A stretch of 64,000 nt of DNA from Achromobacter dolens (GCF_902859745.1 NZ_CADIJW010000009.1:1-64000); one strand, 5' to 3'; counted from the first letter of the stretch, positions 34,896 to 44,470 are shown. A program made the numbers and translations. The notes: generated from the letters alone by a model not told the origin.

Positions 34896-36467
34896 GTGAC
34901 TGATACCGCCGCCCAACGCCTCTCCCGCCTGGAGGCCAACCGCTCGCTCCTGACCCAGACCCTGAGGGGCATCGAGAAAGAAGGCCTGCGCGTCGACGAG
35001 CAAGGCATCCTGGCCCGCACGCCGCACCCGGCCGGGCTCGGTTCCGCGCTGACCAACGAACACGTCACCACCGACTATTCGGAATCGCTGCTCGAACTGA
35101 TCACCGGCACCCACGACAACGTCGACGCCCTGCTGGCCGAGCTGACCGCCACGCATCGTCACGTCTACAGCGTGCTCGACCACGAGCTGATCTGGAACCA
35201 GTCGATGCCGGCCACCCTGCCGGCCGAGGCCGACATTCCCATCGCCTGGTATGGCACGTCCAACACCGGCATGCTCAAGCACGTCTACCGCCGCGGCCTG
35301 GCCGAGCGCTACGGCAAGACCATGCAATGCATCGCCGGCGTCCACTACAACTTCTCGCTGCCCGAAGCGCTGTGGTCCGTGCTGGACACGCAGCCCGGCA
35401 CCGACCAGGACCGTCGCTCGCGCGGCTACATCGGCCTGATCCGCAATTTCACGCGCTATTCATGGCTGCTGATGTACCTGTTCGGCGCGGCGCCGGCGCT
35501 GGCGCGTGATTTCCTGCGCGATGGCGAACACGGCCTGCAGCGCCTGGGCGACCACACCCTGTACCTGCCCTACGCCACCAGCCTGCGCATGAGCGACCTG
35601 GGCTACCAGAACAAGGCGCAGTCGCAGCTCAAGCTCTGCTACAACGATCTCGACACCTTCCTCGGCCGCCTGTACGACGCGGTCACCCAGCCCTGGCCCG
35701 ACTACCAGAAGCTCGGCACGCATCGCAACGGCGAATGGATCCAGCTCAACACCAATGTGCTGCAGATCGAAAACGAGTACTACTCCAGCATCCGCCCCAA
35801 GCGCGCCACCGGCCGCTGCGAGCGCCCCATCACCGCGCTGGCCGAACGCGGCGTGCAGTACGTGGAAGTGCGCTGCCTGGACATCAACCCCGAATCGCCG
35901 GTGGGCATCGACGCCGACACCAGCCGCTTCGTGGATGCCTTCCTGCTGTTCTGCGCCGCCTCCGACAGCCCGTTCTTCCCCGCCAACGGCTACTGTCAGC
36001 GCAGCGCCGACAACTTCGCCACCGTGGTCAAGGAAGGCCGCAAGCCCGGCCTGCAACTGGACCGCGACGGCAAGGCCATCGGCCTGGCGCAATGGGGCCA
36101 GGAACTGCTGGACCAGATCGCGCCGTACGCGGCCCTGTACGACTCGGCCCTGGGCGGCAGCGCCTATGCCGACAGCCTGGCCGCGCAGCGCGCCAAGCTG
36201 GGCCAGCCCGACGCCACGCCGTCCGCGCGCCTGCTGGCCGCGCTGACCGACAGCGGCGAATCGTTCCACGACTATTCGCTGCGCCAGAGCCGCGCGCATG
36301 CGCAGGCGCTGCGCGCCCAGCCGCTGCCGGCGGACGTGGCGGCCGAATACCGCCAGGCCGCGCTCGACTCCAGCGCCGAACAGCGGCGCATCGAGCAAGC
36401 CGACGACGTCGATTTCGACACCTACGTGGCGCGCTATCACGCCGCGCTCAAGGCGCCGCGCAAATAA
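34896..36467 (+). CDS. gshA: Glutamate-cysteine ligase (type 1)
   Basis: GshA joins glutamate and cysteine in the first step of glutathione synthesis. The 523-residue length matches the E. coli enzyme (518). Signatures include LLTQTLRGIEKEGLRVDEQG, DYSESLLELITGTHDNVDAL, YRRGLAERYGKTMQCIAGVHYNFS (in parts) and FSPRN-like SIRPKRATGRCERPITAL. The GTG at 34896 begins MTDTAAQRLSRLEANR, close to the expected start. The pxp genes elsewhere in the window handle 5-oxoproline, a glutathione breakdown product, but the two loci are not linked here. Confidence 0.95.
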   Translation: MTDTAAQRLSRLEANRSLLTQTLRGIEKEGLRVDEQGILARTPHPAGLGSALTNEHVTTDYSESLLELITGTHDNVDALLAELTATHRHVYSVLDHELIWNQSMPATLPAEADIPIAWYGTSNTGMLKHVYRRGLAERYGKTMQCIAGVHYNFSLPEALWSVLDTQPGTDQDRRSRGYIGLIRNFTRYSWLLMYLFGAAPALARDFLRDGEHGLQRLGDHTLYLPYATSLRMSDLGYQNKAQSQLKLCYNDLDTFLGRLYDAVTQPWPDYQKLGTHRNGEWIQLNTNVLQIENEYYSSIRPKRATGRCERPITALAERGVQYVEVRCLDINPESPVGIDADTSRFVDAFLLFCAASDSPFFPANGYCQRSADNFATVVKEGRKPGLQLDRDGKAIGLAQWGQELLDQIAPYAALYDSALGGSAYADSLAAQRAKLGQPDATPSARLLAALTDSGESFHDYSLRQSRAHAQALRAQPLPADVAAEYRQAALDSSAEQRRIEQADDVDFDTYVARYHAALKAPRK

Positions 36468-36504
36468 GGCGTATCGTTAGGGTTTTGGATCAGGAGGCTT
36501 TCCC

Positions 36505-37026
36505 ATGCGCCGCATTGCAACATTACTGTTGGCCGTCGCCGCCAGCGCGGCCGGAATCGCCCACGCCGCGCCGCCGCCCATGCAGACCGTGGAGTCGGTC
36601 GACCTGAAGCGCTATGCCGGCATGTGGTACGAGATCGCCAACTTCCCGATGTTCTTCCAGCGCAACTGCGTGGGCGACACCACCGCGGAATACACGCTGC
36701 ATCCGGACGGCACCGTGGGAGTCAACAACCGCTGCCGCACCAAGGACGGCGACATCGACTCGGCCACGGGCACCGCCACGGTGGTCGAAGGCAGCAACAA
36801 CGCCAAGCTCGAAGTCTCGTTCTTCAAGCCGTTCAAGGGCGACTATTGGGTCATCGGGCTGGACCCGGACTACCGCTGGGCAGTGGTCGGCACGCCCGAC
36901 CGCAAATACCTGTGGATCCTGTCGCGCTCGCCGCAACTGCCCAAGGAAGAACTGGATCGCGCACTGGCCGCCGCCACCGCGCAGGGCTACCAGCTCGACG
37001 AATTGCGCTACACGCCGCAGAAGTAA
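36505..37026 (+). CDS. blc: Bacterial lipocalin
   Basis: The 173-residue protein has a signal peptide (about 1-22, ending AHA) and the lipocalin fold with motif 1 MWYEIANFPMFFQRNC, the segment DYWVIGLDPDYRWAVVGTPD and YLWILSRSPQLP near the end. E. coli Blc is an outer-membrane lipoprotein that binds lysophospholipids. Here no lipobox Cys is seen near the cleavage site, so it is probably a soluble periplasmic form. AGGAGG precedes the ATG. Confidence 0.9.
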   Translation: MRRIATLLLAVAASAAGIAHAAPPPMQTVESVDLKRYAGMWYEIANFPMFFQRNCVGDTTAEYTLHPDGTVGVNNRCRTKDGDIDSATGTATVVEGSNNAKLEVSFFKPFKGDYWVIGLDPDYRWAVVGTPDRKYLWILSRSPQLPKEELDRALAAATAQGYQLDELRYTPQK

Positions 37027-37125
37027 TGCGCGGCCGGCCCGGCGGCGATACGGCCAGGGCCCGGCCACGCGGCCCGCGACCGCGCGATACGCGCGGCGTT
37101 CAGGCCGCGCCCACCGCTCGCGTGG

Positions 37126-38067
37126 TCAGCCCGCGTAGTCGCGCGCCAATCGCACCACCGTCACGCCCGGCTTGAGCTGACGCAGCGACGGCATCACCAG
37201 CGTGCAGCGGTCATAAGGCGAAACGATCGCCCGGCCGTCGGCCCAGCCGATCACCGATCCCGCCTTTTCCAGCGTCTCCAGGCCCTGCCAGGGCTGCGCG
37301 AAGCTCACGTCCATCGACGGCGCCACCACCGCGTCGGTCACTTCCAACACCCTCTGCGCGGCGTCGGGCTGCCGCCAGCCGGCCGGGATGTCGGCGGCAT
37401 CCACCACATCCGCCGCGACCAGCATGCGCGCCACCATGTCGCGCGCCACGTCGCGGGCCGCCGGATCGCCGTGAAAGCCGCATTCGATCAACAGCGCGCA
37501 GGCGTCGCCGCGCGCCGGATCCCCGAACTGCGCGAAGTCGCGCATGCGCACGCCGTCCTTGTGGCCGGCGTCCACGATGACGTGCCGCGGCGCCTTCAGG
37601 CGCCGCGCCAGCGCGATATTGCGCGGCAGGACGCCCGTCAACAAGAGCGGCGCGCCCGGCTCGTGCATGGAATGCAGGTCCAGCAGCCAATCGGCGCGCT
37701 CGACCCACGGCCGCAATTGCGCCGCTCGCTGGCGGTCGCGGGTCGTGGGGTTGTCCAGGCGCTCGGCGCTCCAGACCCGGTTCATGTCCTCGTCGACGAA
37801 ACGCGAGGCGTCATGGCGCGCCAGATCGAAACGGTCGAAGGCCGGCAGGTTGCAGAACGCCAGCGTCAGGCGGCCGCGGCGCGGCCGCAGGCCCGCGGCC
37901 AGCAGGTCCTTCAGCGCCCAGGCGCCGCACAGCTCGTTGCCGTGCACCAGCGCGGACAGCATCAGCGCGCGGCCGGGCAGGCCCGAGTCGAAGTGCCAGA
38001 CGCCCGGCGTATCGGTATTGCCCAGCCGCTCGGCGGCGAGATCGGGAACGGGCAGCGTGAAATCCAT
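37126..38067 (-). CDS. Succinylglutamate desuccinylase / aspartoacylase-family zinc hydrolase
   Basis: The 313-residue protein has the AstE/ASPA zinc-peptidase features: ALVHGNELCGAWAL (HxxE zinc ligands), DEDMNRVWSAERLDN, DWLLDLHSMHEPG (third ligand) and ALLIECGFHGDP. Such enzymes deacylate N-acyl amino acids. The gene starts two bases after the stop of a Bug-type binding protein, so the pair probably takes up and hydrolyses an acylated amino acid or related amide. The substrate is unknown; no other arginine succinyltransferase pathway genes are near. Confidence 0.85.
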   Translation of the reverse strand: MDFTLPVPDLAAERLGNTDTPGVWHFDSGLPGRALMLSALVHGNELCGAWALKDLLAAGLRPRRGRLTLAFCNLPAFDRFDLARHDASRFVDEDMNRVWSAERLDNPTTRDRQRAAQLRPWVERADWLLDLHSMHEPGAPLLLTGVLPRNIALARRLKAPRHVIVDAGHKDGVRMRDFAQFGDPARGDACALLIECGFHGDPAARDVARDMVARMLVAADVVDAADIPAGWRQPDAAQRVLEVTDAVVAPSMDVSFAQPWQGLETLEKAGSVIGWADGRAIVSPYDRCTLVMPSLRQLKPGVTVVRLARDYAG

Positions 38068-38069
38068 GA

Positions 38070-39059
38070 TTACTGCGCCTCGATCTTGGCCGCCTTGACC
38101 AGCGCCCCGTACTTGCGCGCCTCGGCGGCCTGCGAGGCCACCGGATCCAGATCCGGCTGCGCCAGCACGCCGCCGGCCTCCAGCATCTTGGCGCGGAATT
38201 GTTCCGACTTGAGCGTATCGGCCAGGGCCTCGCGCAGCTTGGCGGCCACCGGCTCGGGCAGGCCGGCCGGGCCGTACAGCGAGAACGTGATGCTGAGGTC
38301 GACCGCCTCGAAACCCGGGGTCTCGGCCAGCGCCGGAATGTCAGGCGCCACCGCCGAACGCTTGGGCTGCGTCACGCCCAGCGCCACGATCTTGTCGGCG
38401 CGCACTTGCGGCAGGCCCGAGGACAGCACCAGCACGCCGAAATCCAGTTGGCCGCTCATCAGGTCGGTCACCAGCGGCGACACGCCCCGGTAAGGAACAT
38501 GTTCAGCGCGCGTATTGGTTTCCTGGTTGATCATCTCGCCGGCCAGGTGCAGCGTGGTGCCGACGCCGGACGAGCCGTAGTTGAAGCTGCCCGGCGCGGC
38601 GGCGCGCAGCTTCTGCAGGTATTCGGCGGCGGTCTTCACGCCGGAATTCTTGCTGGCCGCCAGCATCATGGGCTGCGTGGCGATCACGCCCAGGGCGGTG
38701 AAGTCCTTGGCGCCGTCGTACTTGACGGCGCTGTTGATCATGCGGGCGACCACCATTTCATTGGTCGAGCCGAGCAACAGCGTGTAGCCGTCCGGCGTGG
38801 CGCGGGCCACGCGCTGCGCGCCGATGGTGCCGCCGGCCCCGCCGGCGTTCTCGACCACCACGCTCTGGCCGATGCGCTTGGCCAGCTCCTCGCCGAACAG
38901 ACGCGCGGTCAGGTCGACGCTGCCGCCTGCCGGATAGCCGACGATCAACGAGACCGGGTGGTCGGGGTAACCGGCGGCGATGGCCGGCGAGGCGATCAAC
39001 GAAACGGCGGCACAGAGCGCGACCGACGCGCCGCGCAAGGCGTGCGGAACGAATTTCAT
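38070..39059 (-). CDS. Bug-family periplasmic binding protein
   Basis: The 329-residue protein has a signal peptide (MKFVPHALRGASVALCAAVS, ending AIAA near residue 28) and Bug motifs YPDHPVSLIVGYPAGGSVD, VVENAGGAGGTIGAQRVA and VPYRGVSPLVTDLMSG. The start at 39059 gives the normal signal peptide; the frame is open upstream. It is encoded directly before the AstE-like hydrolase and downstream of a LysR gene on the same strand. No membrane subunits accompany it. The ligand may be the hydrolase's acyl amino acid. Confidence 0.9.
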   Translation of the reverse strand: MKFVPHALRGASVALCAAVSLIASPAIAAGYPDHPVSLIVGYPAGGSVDLTARLFGEELAKRIGQSVVVENAGGAGGTIGAQRVARATPDGYTLLLGSTNEMVVARMINSAVKYDGAKDFTALGVIATQPMMLAASKNSGVKTAAEYLQKLRAAAPGSFNYGSSGVGTTLHLAGEMINQETNTRAEHVPYRGVSPLVTDLMSGQLDFGVLVLSSGLPQVRADKIVALGVTQPKRSAVAPDIPALAETPGFEAVDLSITFSLYGPAGLPEPVAAKLREALADTLKSEQFRAKMLEAGGVLAQPDLDPVASQAAEARKYGALVKAAKIEAQ

Positions 39060-39220
39060 GAATTTCTCCCTGGGGTGCTGAGGTGGACGGCGGCGCCGTC
39101 TCGTTCGAGTTTCGGGAGACATTCTGCGCGTGGGCCGGCGGCATGATGTGCCAAGTCGGCACATTTCCGTGCTAATTCAGATTGCCGCCGGCCTGCCCCT
39201 GCGAGCAATGACGCGCCGCT

Positions 39221-40135
39221 TCAGGCCTTGCGATTGGCGGTGGCTTCCCAAGCCGCCTCGGCGAGGTCGGCCAGGCGCGCCCGCGAGCGGTACAGCCGCA
39301 CCTCGAAGGCGATCTCGTCGCTGCGGCCGCCCAGCGACACCAGGACGCCGCGGCGACAGTCGGCCGCCACCATCGACCAGGGCAGCCAGGCCACGCCCAA
39401 TCCCTTGAGCGCCGCGCCATGCGCGGCATCGAGCGAATCGATGCGCACGAACGGCGTCAGCGCATAGGGCGTGGATTCGAGCCTGTCGCCCAGGATGCGC
39501 TCCATCGACAGGCCGCCGGCGTAGGTAATCAGCGGCGCCGGCTGGCCGCCCTCGCTCAGCACATAGCGGGCGCGGCCGCGGCCATCGGCCTGGCTGACCG
39601 GCACCAGCTTGTCGGTGCCCAGCGTCATGTAGCGATAGCGCACCGGGTTGAGCTGCATGGACAGGGCCGGATGCTCGTAGCAGCACAGCAGGTCGACCTT
39701 GCCCTGCTCCAGACGCATCGCCATGTCTTCCATCTTGCCGGTGGAAATCTCCAGTTGCGTGCCTTCGGTCAGCACCTTGGGCGCGCGATGGCGCAGCCGC
39801 GCGATCCAGTCGCCCACCACGGTACGCGACAGGCTGCGGCCGGTAGCGATGCGCAGCACCGCCTCGCCGCCCGCGCCGGAACTGCGGATGCGATGGCGCA
39901 CCAGGCCCATCTGCTCGACCACCTGGGTGGCGGTCTTGAGCAGCGCCTCGCCCTCGGCGGTCAGCGTCACCGGCACGCGCTGGCGCTCCACCAGCGGCGC
40001 GCCGGCCCAGGCCTCCAGCGCGCGGATCCGGCGCCCGAAGGCCGGATGCGTGACGTGCCGCGCCTCGGCGGCGCGCACGAAGCTGCCGCTCTGCGCCAGC
40101 GCAATCAGGTCTTCGAGCAGTTTCAGGTCGGCCAT
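39221..40135 (-). CDS. LysR-family transcriptional regulator
   Basis: The 304-residue protein has a LysR winged helix (MADLKLLEDLIALAQSGSFV, HPAFGRRIRALEAWAG) and a substrate-binding-like domain. The recognition helix reads ARHVTHPAFGRRIRALE, where many LysR proteins have TQPALS. It lies upstream of the Bug and AstE-like genes on the same strand with a 161-bp spacer and 31 bp after the alpha/beta hydrolase gene. It probably regulates one of these catabolic units; the target cannot be decided here. Confidence 0.88.
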   Translation of the reverse strand: MADLKLLEDLIALAQSGSFVRAAEARHVTHPAFGRRIRALEAWAGAPLVERQRVPVTLTAEGEALLKTATQVVEQMGLVRHRIRSSGAGGEAVLRIATGRSLSRTVVGDWIARLRHRAPKVLTEGTQLEISTGKMEDMAMRLEQGKVDLLCCYEHPALSMQLNPVRYRYMTLGTDKLVPVSQADGRGRARYVLSEGGQPAPLITYAGGLSMERILGDRLESTPYALTPFVRIDSLDAAHGAALKGLGVAWLPWSMVAADCRRGVLVSLGGRSDEIAFEVRLYRSRARLADLAEAAWEATANRKA

Positions 40136-40166
40136 GGCGCGCCCGTGTCCGTGAACGCGCTCAGGC

Positions 40167-41045
40167 TTACGCCAGGCCCATCATCGCCAGGGTGGCGCGG
40201 GTCAGATCGCTGGCCGGGTCCTCCAGTTCGTTCACCAGGTCGAAGTGGTTGCAATGCGGCGTCGGGATGCGCGTGGCCTGCAGGCCGGCGCCGGTCCAGG
40301 CGCGCTCGAAGGCTTCGGTCTGGTTCTTGAACCCTTGCGTCTCCAGGCCGCCGACGGCCAGCAACATGGGGCCGGCGCGTTCGGGCAGGTTGAAGATCGG
40401 GCTGTGGCGCGCGGCCTGCTCCGGCGTCAACTGCAACCAGGTATTGGGCAGCACGTCGCACAGCGGTCGCAAGTCGAACAGGCCGCTCAGCGCCAGCGTG
40501 CCCTTGACCACGTCATCCGGCACGCCGTAGCGCGCCGGCCAGGCGGGCGCGGCCAGCATCGCCGCCAGATGCCCCCCGGCCGAACTGCCGCCGACGTAGA
40601 TACGCTCGGGATCGACGCCGTACGTCGCCGCGTTGTGGTACAGCCAGGCCAGCGCCGAGCGCATCTCGCGCACGATTTCCGGCAGCGTCGCTTCGGGCGC
40701 CAGGGTGTATTCCGGCACCGCCACCGCCGCGCCGGCCGCGTTGAAGGCCTCTGCCATCACCGGCGCGTCTTCCTTGCGCTGCGCGCGCCAGTAGCCGCCG
40801 TGGATGAACACGAACAGCGGCGCCGGGCCGCGGTTCGCCGCCGGCAGGAACAGGTCCAGCCGCTCGTCCTGACCCATGCCGTAACGCAGGTTCAGCAGGC
40901 CGGGGCGGCGCGATTTCACCGCGGCGGCCGACTCGGCGTAGCGGCGCACGCAGGCGTCGAAGTCCGCCACCGACTCGCGGGCGTTGTATTGCACCTCGCG
41001 CTCGGCGATGGTGGGGAAAAAGAGATCGATGTCCGCGTCACGCAT
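40167..41045 (-). CDS. Alpha/beta hydrolase, kynurenine formamidase-like
   Basis: The 292-residue protein has the oxyanion motif FVFIHGGYWRAQRKED, the nucleophile elbow YVGGSSAGGHLAAMLA and the final THCNHFDLV-like PHCNHFDLVNELED with the catalytic His. This resembles the arylformamidase (eukaryotic-type kynurenine formamidase) and carboxylesterase branch. Its ATG overlaps the end of the GntR gene by eight bases, so they are cotranscribed. Placed near a nitrilase and aromatic-ring genes, it may hydrolyse an amide or ester in the same pathway; the substrate is unknown. Confidence 0.82.
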   Translation of the reverse strand: MRDADIDLFFPTIAEREVQYNARESVADFDACVRRYAESAAAVKSRRPGLLNLRYGMGQDERLDLFLPAANRGPAPLFVFIHGGYWRAQRKEDAPVMAEAFNAAGAAVAVPEYTLAPEATLPEIVREMRSALAWLYHNAATYGVDPERIYVGGSSAGGHLAAMLAAPAWPARYGVPDDVVKGTLALSGLFDLRPLCDVLPNTWLQLTPEQAARHSPIFNLPERAGPMLLAVGGLETQGFKNQTEAFERAWTGAGLQATRIPTPHCNHFDLVNELEDPASDLTRATLAMMGLA

Positions 41046-41799
41046 GAATGGCCTGCCTGTCGTCCTGGGAAATGATGTGTTCGATGAATTGCGCCGTCTT
41101 GCGGTAATGCGCCGCCAGCATCGCCACCGAGCCTTCGACGTCGCGCGAGAGCGCGGCATCGAGCAACTGGCGATGCTCGTCGTCGACATTGCGTTCGGGG
41201 CCGTAGGCGGTGGCGCCGGCGCGCGCCGGGCGCCGGTAGCGTTCGGTCTGCGCATACAGTTGTGTGGACAGGTCCAGCAGCCAGTGCGAGCGGCAGGCGC
41301 CGATCAGCGCGTGGTGGAAGTCCAGGTGGCGCGCCTCGAGCGATTCCTCCAGCTCCTGGCTGGGCGGCACGGCCTCGCCGGCGCGCTGCGCCGCCAGCGT
41401 CAGCGCGTGGTAGGCGCCGACCAGCCGCGCCTCCCAGGCGTCATCGGCGTTGGCCAGCGAGCGCCGCAGAGCGTCGCAATCGATCAGGATGCGGGTCTCG
41501 CAGGCGTCCCACATTTCCTCGACCGACAGCGGCGCGATGCGAAAACCGCGCGAGGTGGTGGTGATCACCATGCGTTCGCTGCGCAGCCGGTTCAGGGCTT
41601 CGCGGATCGGGGAAAAGCTGCTGCCGTAGCGTTGCTTGAGCAATTCCAGGCGCAGCGACTGGCCCGGCGCGAACGCCCCGCTCATGATGTCGCGCCGGAG
41701 CAGGCGGTAGACCTGCTCGGACAGCGTGATTTCCTCTACCTCGGCGTTCCCGTCGGCGCCGGGCTCGTCCTGGCGGGAAGCTTTGATTCTTGGCTTCAA
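41038..41799 (-). CDS. GntR-family regulator (FCD type)
   Basis: The 253-residue protein has an N-terminal winged helix (LSEQVYRLLRRDIMSGAFAP, then YGSSFSPIREALNRLRSERM) and an FCD effector domain with metal-ligand-like His residues (HLDFHHALIGACRSHWLLDL). It precedes and overlaps the formamidase-like gene, and lies 82 bp after the nitrilase gene of the catabolic run. It is the most likely regulator of that run. AT-rich palindromes in front of the dioxygenase gene (49.75 kb) are candidate binding sites. Confidence 0.88.
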   Translation of the reverse strand: MKPRIKASRQDEPGADGNAEVEEITLSEQVYRLLRRDIMSGAFAPGQSLRLELLKQRYGSSFSPIREALNRLRSERMVITTTSRGFRIAPLSVEEMWDACETRILIDCDALRRSLANADDAWEARLVGAYHALTLAAQRAGEAVPPSQELEESLEARHLDFHHALIGACRSHWLLDLSTQLYAQTERYRRPARAGATAYGPERNVDDEHRQLLDAALSRDVEGSVAMLAAHYRKTAQFIEHIISQDDRQAIHA

Positions 41800-41881
41800 C
41801 GTGCTCTCCAGATGTCAGCGGCCTTGAGGCCGGGGCCGGCGGGCGCTCAGGCGGCCCATTCTACCCGCGGCCCGGTCGCCC

Positions 41882-42907
41882 CTAGCCGCGCGCCTCGGGC
41901 AACGGCTCGAAGTCTCCGTCCAGGTCGGCGGCGCCCGATTCGGCCAGGTCGTCATAGCGCGCCGCCTGCAGCGGCCGCCGGTTCACGCGCAGGTCGAACA
42001 CGTCGAAGCGGTTGTAGTGGCCGACGATGTCGTGCATCTGGCGCGGCTGGATGCAGCGCGACAGGTCGATCTCGGCGTAGACAATGCCTTCGTCGTCGAT
42101 CAGCGGTTCGCCGATGACACGCCCGTCCGGCCCCAATATTCCCGAAAACGCGCTGTTGCGGCGCGCCAGCATCTCGCGCGCTTCCGGATGGCTGGCGCTG
42201 ATGGCGTCCTGGATCTCGGTGGAAATGGTCGAGCACGACACCACCGTGAACACCTTGCCCTCGAATGAATGCGCCGCCGCCCGCAGGCGGATGGCCTCGG
42301 CCATGTCGTAGTCGGGCGGCGCCACCGGCAGCGAGATATAGCTGGCGACGTGCACCATCTCGCCCTGCGCCAGCAGCGAGAAGCGCGCCAGCGTGTTGGT
42401 GTTCTCGCCGCAGGCCAGGCCGCCGAGCTTGCCGACGGACGTGTCATACACGCGCAGTGACTCGCCGTCGCCGTGGGCCCAGGTCAGCTTCTCGGCCCAG
42501 GTCGGCACCAGCTTGCGGTGGCGGCCCAGGACGCGGCCCTCTTCGTTGATGAAGACCATGGTGTTGTAGATCGTGCCGACGCCATGCCGGCTACGCTCGT
42601 TCACCCCCACCACCACGTTGACGCGGTGCTGGCGCGCGGCCTGGGCGATGCGGCGGATCTCCGGCCCCGGCAGCTCGATGGCGCTCTTGCAGAGCTTTTC
42701 GAACCACGGGCTGCCCTGCACCGGGTTCATCACCCAGCTCCAGTAGGGATAGGCCGAGACGAACACTTCGGGAAAGGCCACCAGGCTGGCGCCGTTGCCG
42801 GCGGCCTCGGCGATCAGCGCGCAGGTCTTGTCGACGGTGGCGTCGGTGTCCAGGAACACCGGGGCGGCCTGGACGGCGGCGGCCTTGAAAACGGGCAGGT
42901 TCAACAT
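41882..42907 (-). CDS. Nitrilase
   Basis: The 341-residue carbon-nitrogen hydrolase has the nitrilase triad: Glu in VAFPEVFVSAYPYW, Lys in GRHRKLVPTWAEKL and Cys in GKLGGLACGENTNTLARFSL. The length and the CGEN motif indicate a true nitrilase (nitrile to acid and ammonia) instead of an amidase. It lies 19 bp after livF in the same run as a Liv transporter and a ring-cleavage dioxygenase, suggesting the first step of uptake and breakdown of an aromatic or arylaliphatic nitrile. The actual substrate is unknown. Confidence 0.9.
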   Translation of the reverse strand: MLNLPVFKAAAVQAAPVFLDTDATVDKTCALIAEAAGNGASLVAFPEVFVSAYPYWSWVMNPVQGSPWFEKLCKSAIELPGPEIRRIAQAARQHRVNVVVGVNERSRHGVGTIYNTMVFINEEGRVLGRHRKLVPTWAEKLTWAHGDGESLRVYDTSVGKLGGLACGENTNTLARFSLLAQGEMVHVASYISLPVAPPDYDMAEAIRLRAAAHSFEGKVFTVVSCSTISTEIQDAISASHPEAREMLARRNSAFSGILGPDGRVIGEPLIDDEGIVYAEIDLSRCIQPRQMHDIVGHYNRFDVFDLRVNRRPLQAARYDDLAESGAADLDGDFEPLPEARG

Positions 42908-42926
42908 GCGTGTGCTCCTATTGCGG

Positions 42927-43619
42927 TCAGATGCCGAGATAACGTTGCGCCAGGTCGGGCTGCGCGGACAGTTCCGCGGGCGCGCCCGACCAGGCCACGC
43001 GGCCCTTGTCGACGATGTAGTGACGGTCCACCAGCGTCGCCATCTCGGGCAGGTTCTTGTCGATCACCAGGATGGTCTGGCCCTCGGCCTTCAGCGCCCG
43101 CAGGCAACGCCAGATTTCCTGGCGGATCAGCGGGGCCAGGCCTTCGGTGGCCTCGTCCAGGATCAGCAGTTTGGGATTGGTCATGAGCGCGCGGCCGACC
43201 ACCAGCATCTGCTGCTCGCCGCCCGACAGCGTGCGCGACGACTGCGCGCGGCGCTCCTTCAGGCGCGGGAACAGCGCGTAGACCCGCGCCAGGTCCCAGC
43301 CGCCAGGCGCGGCGCGCGAGGTCGCCACCAGGTTCTCTTCCACCGACAGCGAGCCGAACACGCGCCGCCCTTCCGGCACCAGTCCCACGCCCAGCCGCGC
43401 CACCGCGCTCGGCGCGGGCCGCGCCAGCTTCTGGCCGCGGAACTGGACCTGTCCGCCGGTGGCCGGCAGCATGCCCATCAGCGTCTTGATGGTGGTGGTC
43501 TTGCCCATGCCGTTGCGGCCGATCAACGAGATCACCTCGCCCTCGGCGGCCTCGAAGGCCATGCCGAACAGCACCTTGCTCGATCCGTAGCCGCCGGTCA
43601 GGCCCTCAACCTTCAACAT
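42927..43619 (-). CDS. livF: Branched-chain amino-acid-type ABC transporter ATPase (LivF type)
   Basis: The 230-residue ATPase has Walker A LIGRNGMGKTTTIKTL, signature LSGGEQQMLVVGRAL, Walker B PKLLILDEATEGLAP and the LivF-type ending QPDLAQRYLGI. It overlaps livG by 14 bases. LivF and LivG energise the LivHM permease. In catabolic clusters such HAAT systems often import aromatic acids instead of leucine; that is likely here. Confidence 0.92.
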   Translation of the reverse strand: MLKVEGLTGGYGSSKVLFGMAFEAAEGEVISLIGRNGMGKTTTIKTLMGMLPATGGQVQFRGQKLARPAPSAVARLGVGLVPEGRRVFGSLSVEENLVATSRAAPGGWDLARVYALFPRLKERRAQSSRTLSGGEQQMLVVGRALMTNPKLLILDEATEGLAPLIRQEIWRCLRALKAEGQTILVIDKNLPEMATLVDRHYIVDKGRVAWSGAPAELSAQPDLAQRYLGI

Positions 43620-44370
43620 GTTCTTCTCCCAGGTAGGCGGCGCGCACTTCCGGATGGCGCCGCACCTCGTCGGGCGCGCCGCTGAACACCACCTTGCCGT
43701 AGACCAGCACGCTGATGCGGTCGGCCAGCGCGAACACGGCGTCCATGTCGTGCTCCACCAGCAGGATGCCGTAGTCGCCCTTCATGCCCAGCAGCAGGCG
43801 CGTCATGCGCGCGGATTCTTCCGGCCCCATGCCGGCCATGGGCTCGTCCAGCAGCAACAGGCGCGGCGAACGCGCCAGCGCCACCGCCAGTTCGAGCTGG
43901 CGCTTCTCGCCGTGCGCCAGGTCGGCGGTGCGCACGTGGCGCCGGTCCGCCAGGCCGACGTGGGTCAGCCATTGCATCGCCTGCGCCTTCAGGCCGGCAT
44001 CGCGGCGCGGATCCGACCAGGCGCCAAAGGCGCGGCCGCCCTTGAGCATGCTGGACAGGATGACGTTTTCCAGCGCGGTGTATTCCTGGCACAGCTCGGT
44101 GATCTGGAACGAGCGGCCCAGTCCCAGGCGGGCCCGCTCGAAGGCGCGCAGCGCCGTCACGTCGCGTCCGTCCAGCTCGATGGTGCCCGAGTCCGGCCGG
44201 ATCTCGCCGCAGATCTGCGCGATCAGCGTCGACTTGCCGGCGCCGTTCGGGCCGATGATGGCGTGGATCTCGCCGGCGCGCACGTCCAGGTCCACGCCGT
44301 TGGTGGCGACGACCGCGTCGAAGGCCTTGCGTAGCTGCGTCAGGCGCAGCAGGGTTTTCGTCTCGTTCAT
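43606..44370 (-). CDS. livG: Branched-chain amino-acid-type ABC transporter ATPase (LivG type)
   Basis: The 254-residue ATPase has Walker A AIIGPNGAGKSTLIAQI, the LivG-type FQITELCQEYTALENVILS, signature LAHGEKRQLELAVAL, Walker B RLLLLDEPMAGMGPEE and H-loop LLVEHDMDAVFALADRI. The start is the ATG of MNETKTLLRLTQLRKAFDAV. A 100-bp gap with GC-rich repeats separates it from livM, the only sizeable gap within the transporter genes. Confidence 0.92.
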   Translation of the reverse strand: MNETKTLLRLTQLRKAFDAVVATNGVDLDVRAGEIHAIIGPNGAGKSTLIAQICGEIRPDSGTIELDGRDVTALRAFERARLGLGRSFQITELCQEYTALENVILSSMLKGGRAFGAWSDPRRDAGLKAQAMQWLTHVGLADRRHVRTADLAHGEKRQLELAVALARSPRLLLLDEPMAGMGPEESARMTRLLLGMKGDYGILLVEHDMDAVFALADRISVLVYGKVVFSGAPDEVRRHPEVRAAYLGEEHVEG

Positions 44371-44430
44371 TCCTGGTGTCGGCTTACTATCGGGATGCCA
44401 CGGATCCGGCTCCGCCGGTCCGTCGGCATG

Positions 44431-44470
44431 CCCCCTGGAGGGGGAAGCGCGAAGCGCCTCGGGGGTGGGC
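44431..44470. repeat. GC-rich intergenic palindromic element between livM and livG
   Basis: The 100-bp livM-livG spacer contains CCCCCTGGAGGGGG (44431-44444), then AAGCGCGAAGCGCCT and GGGGGTGGGC. The small palindromes next to each other look like the short dispersed intergenic repeats seen in Burkholderiales genomes. Copy number elsewhere in this genome is not known. Confidence 0.55.
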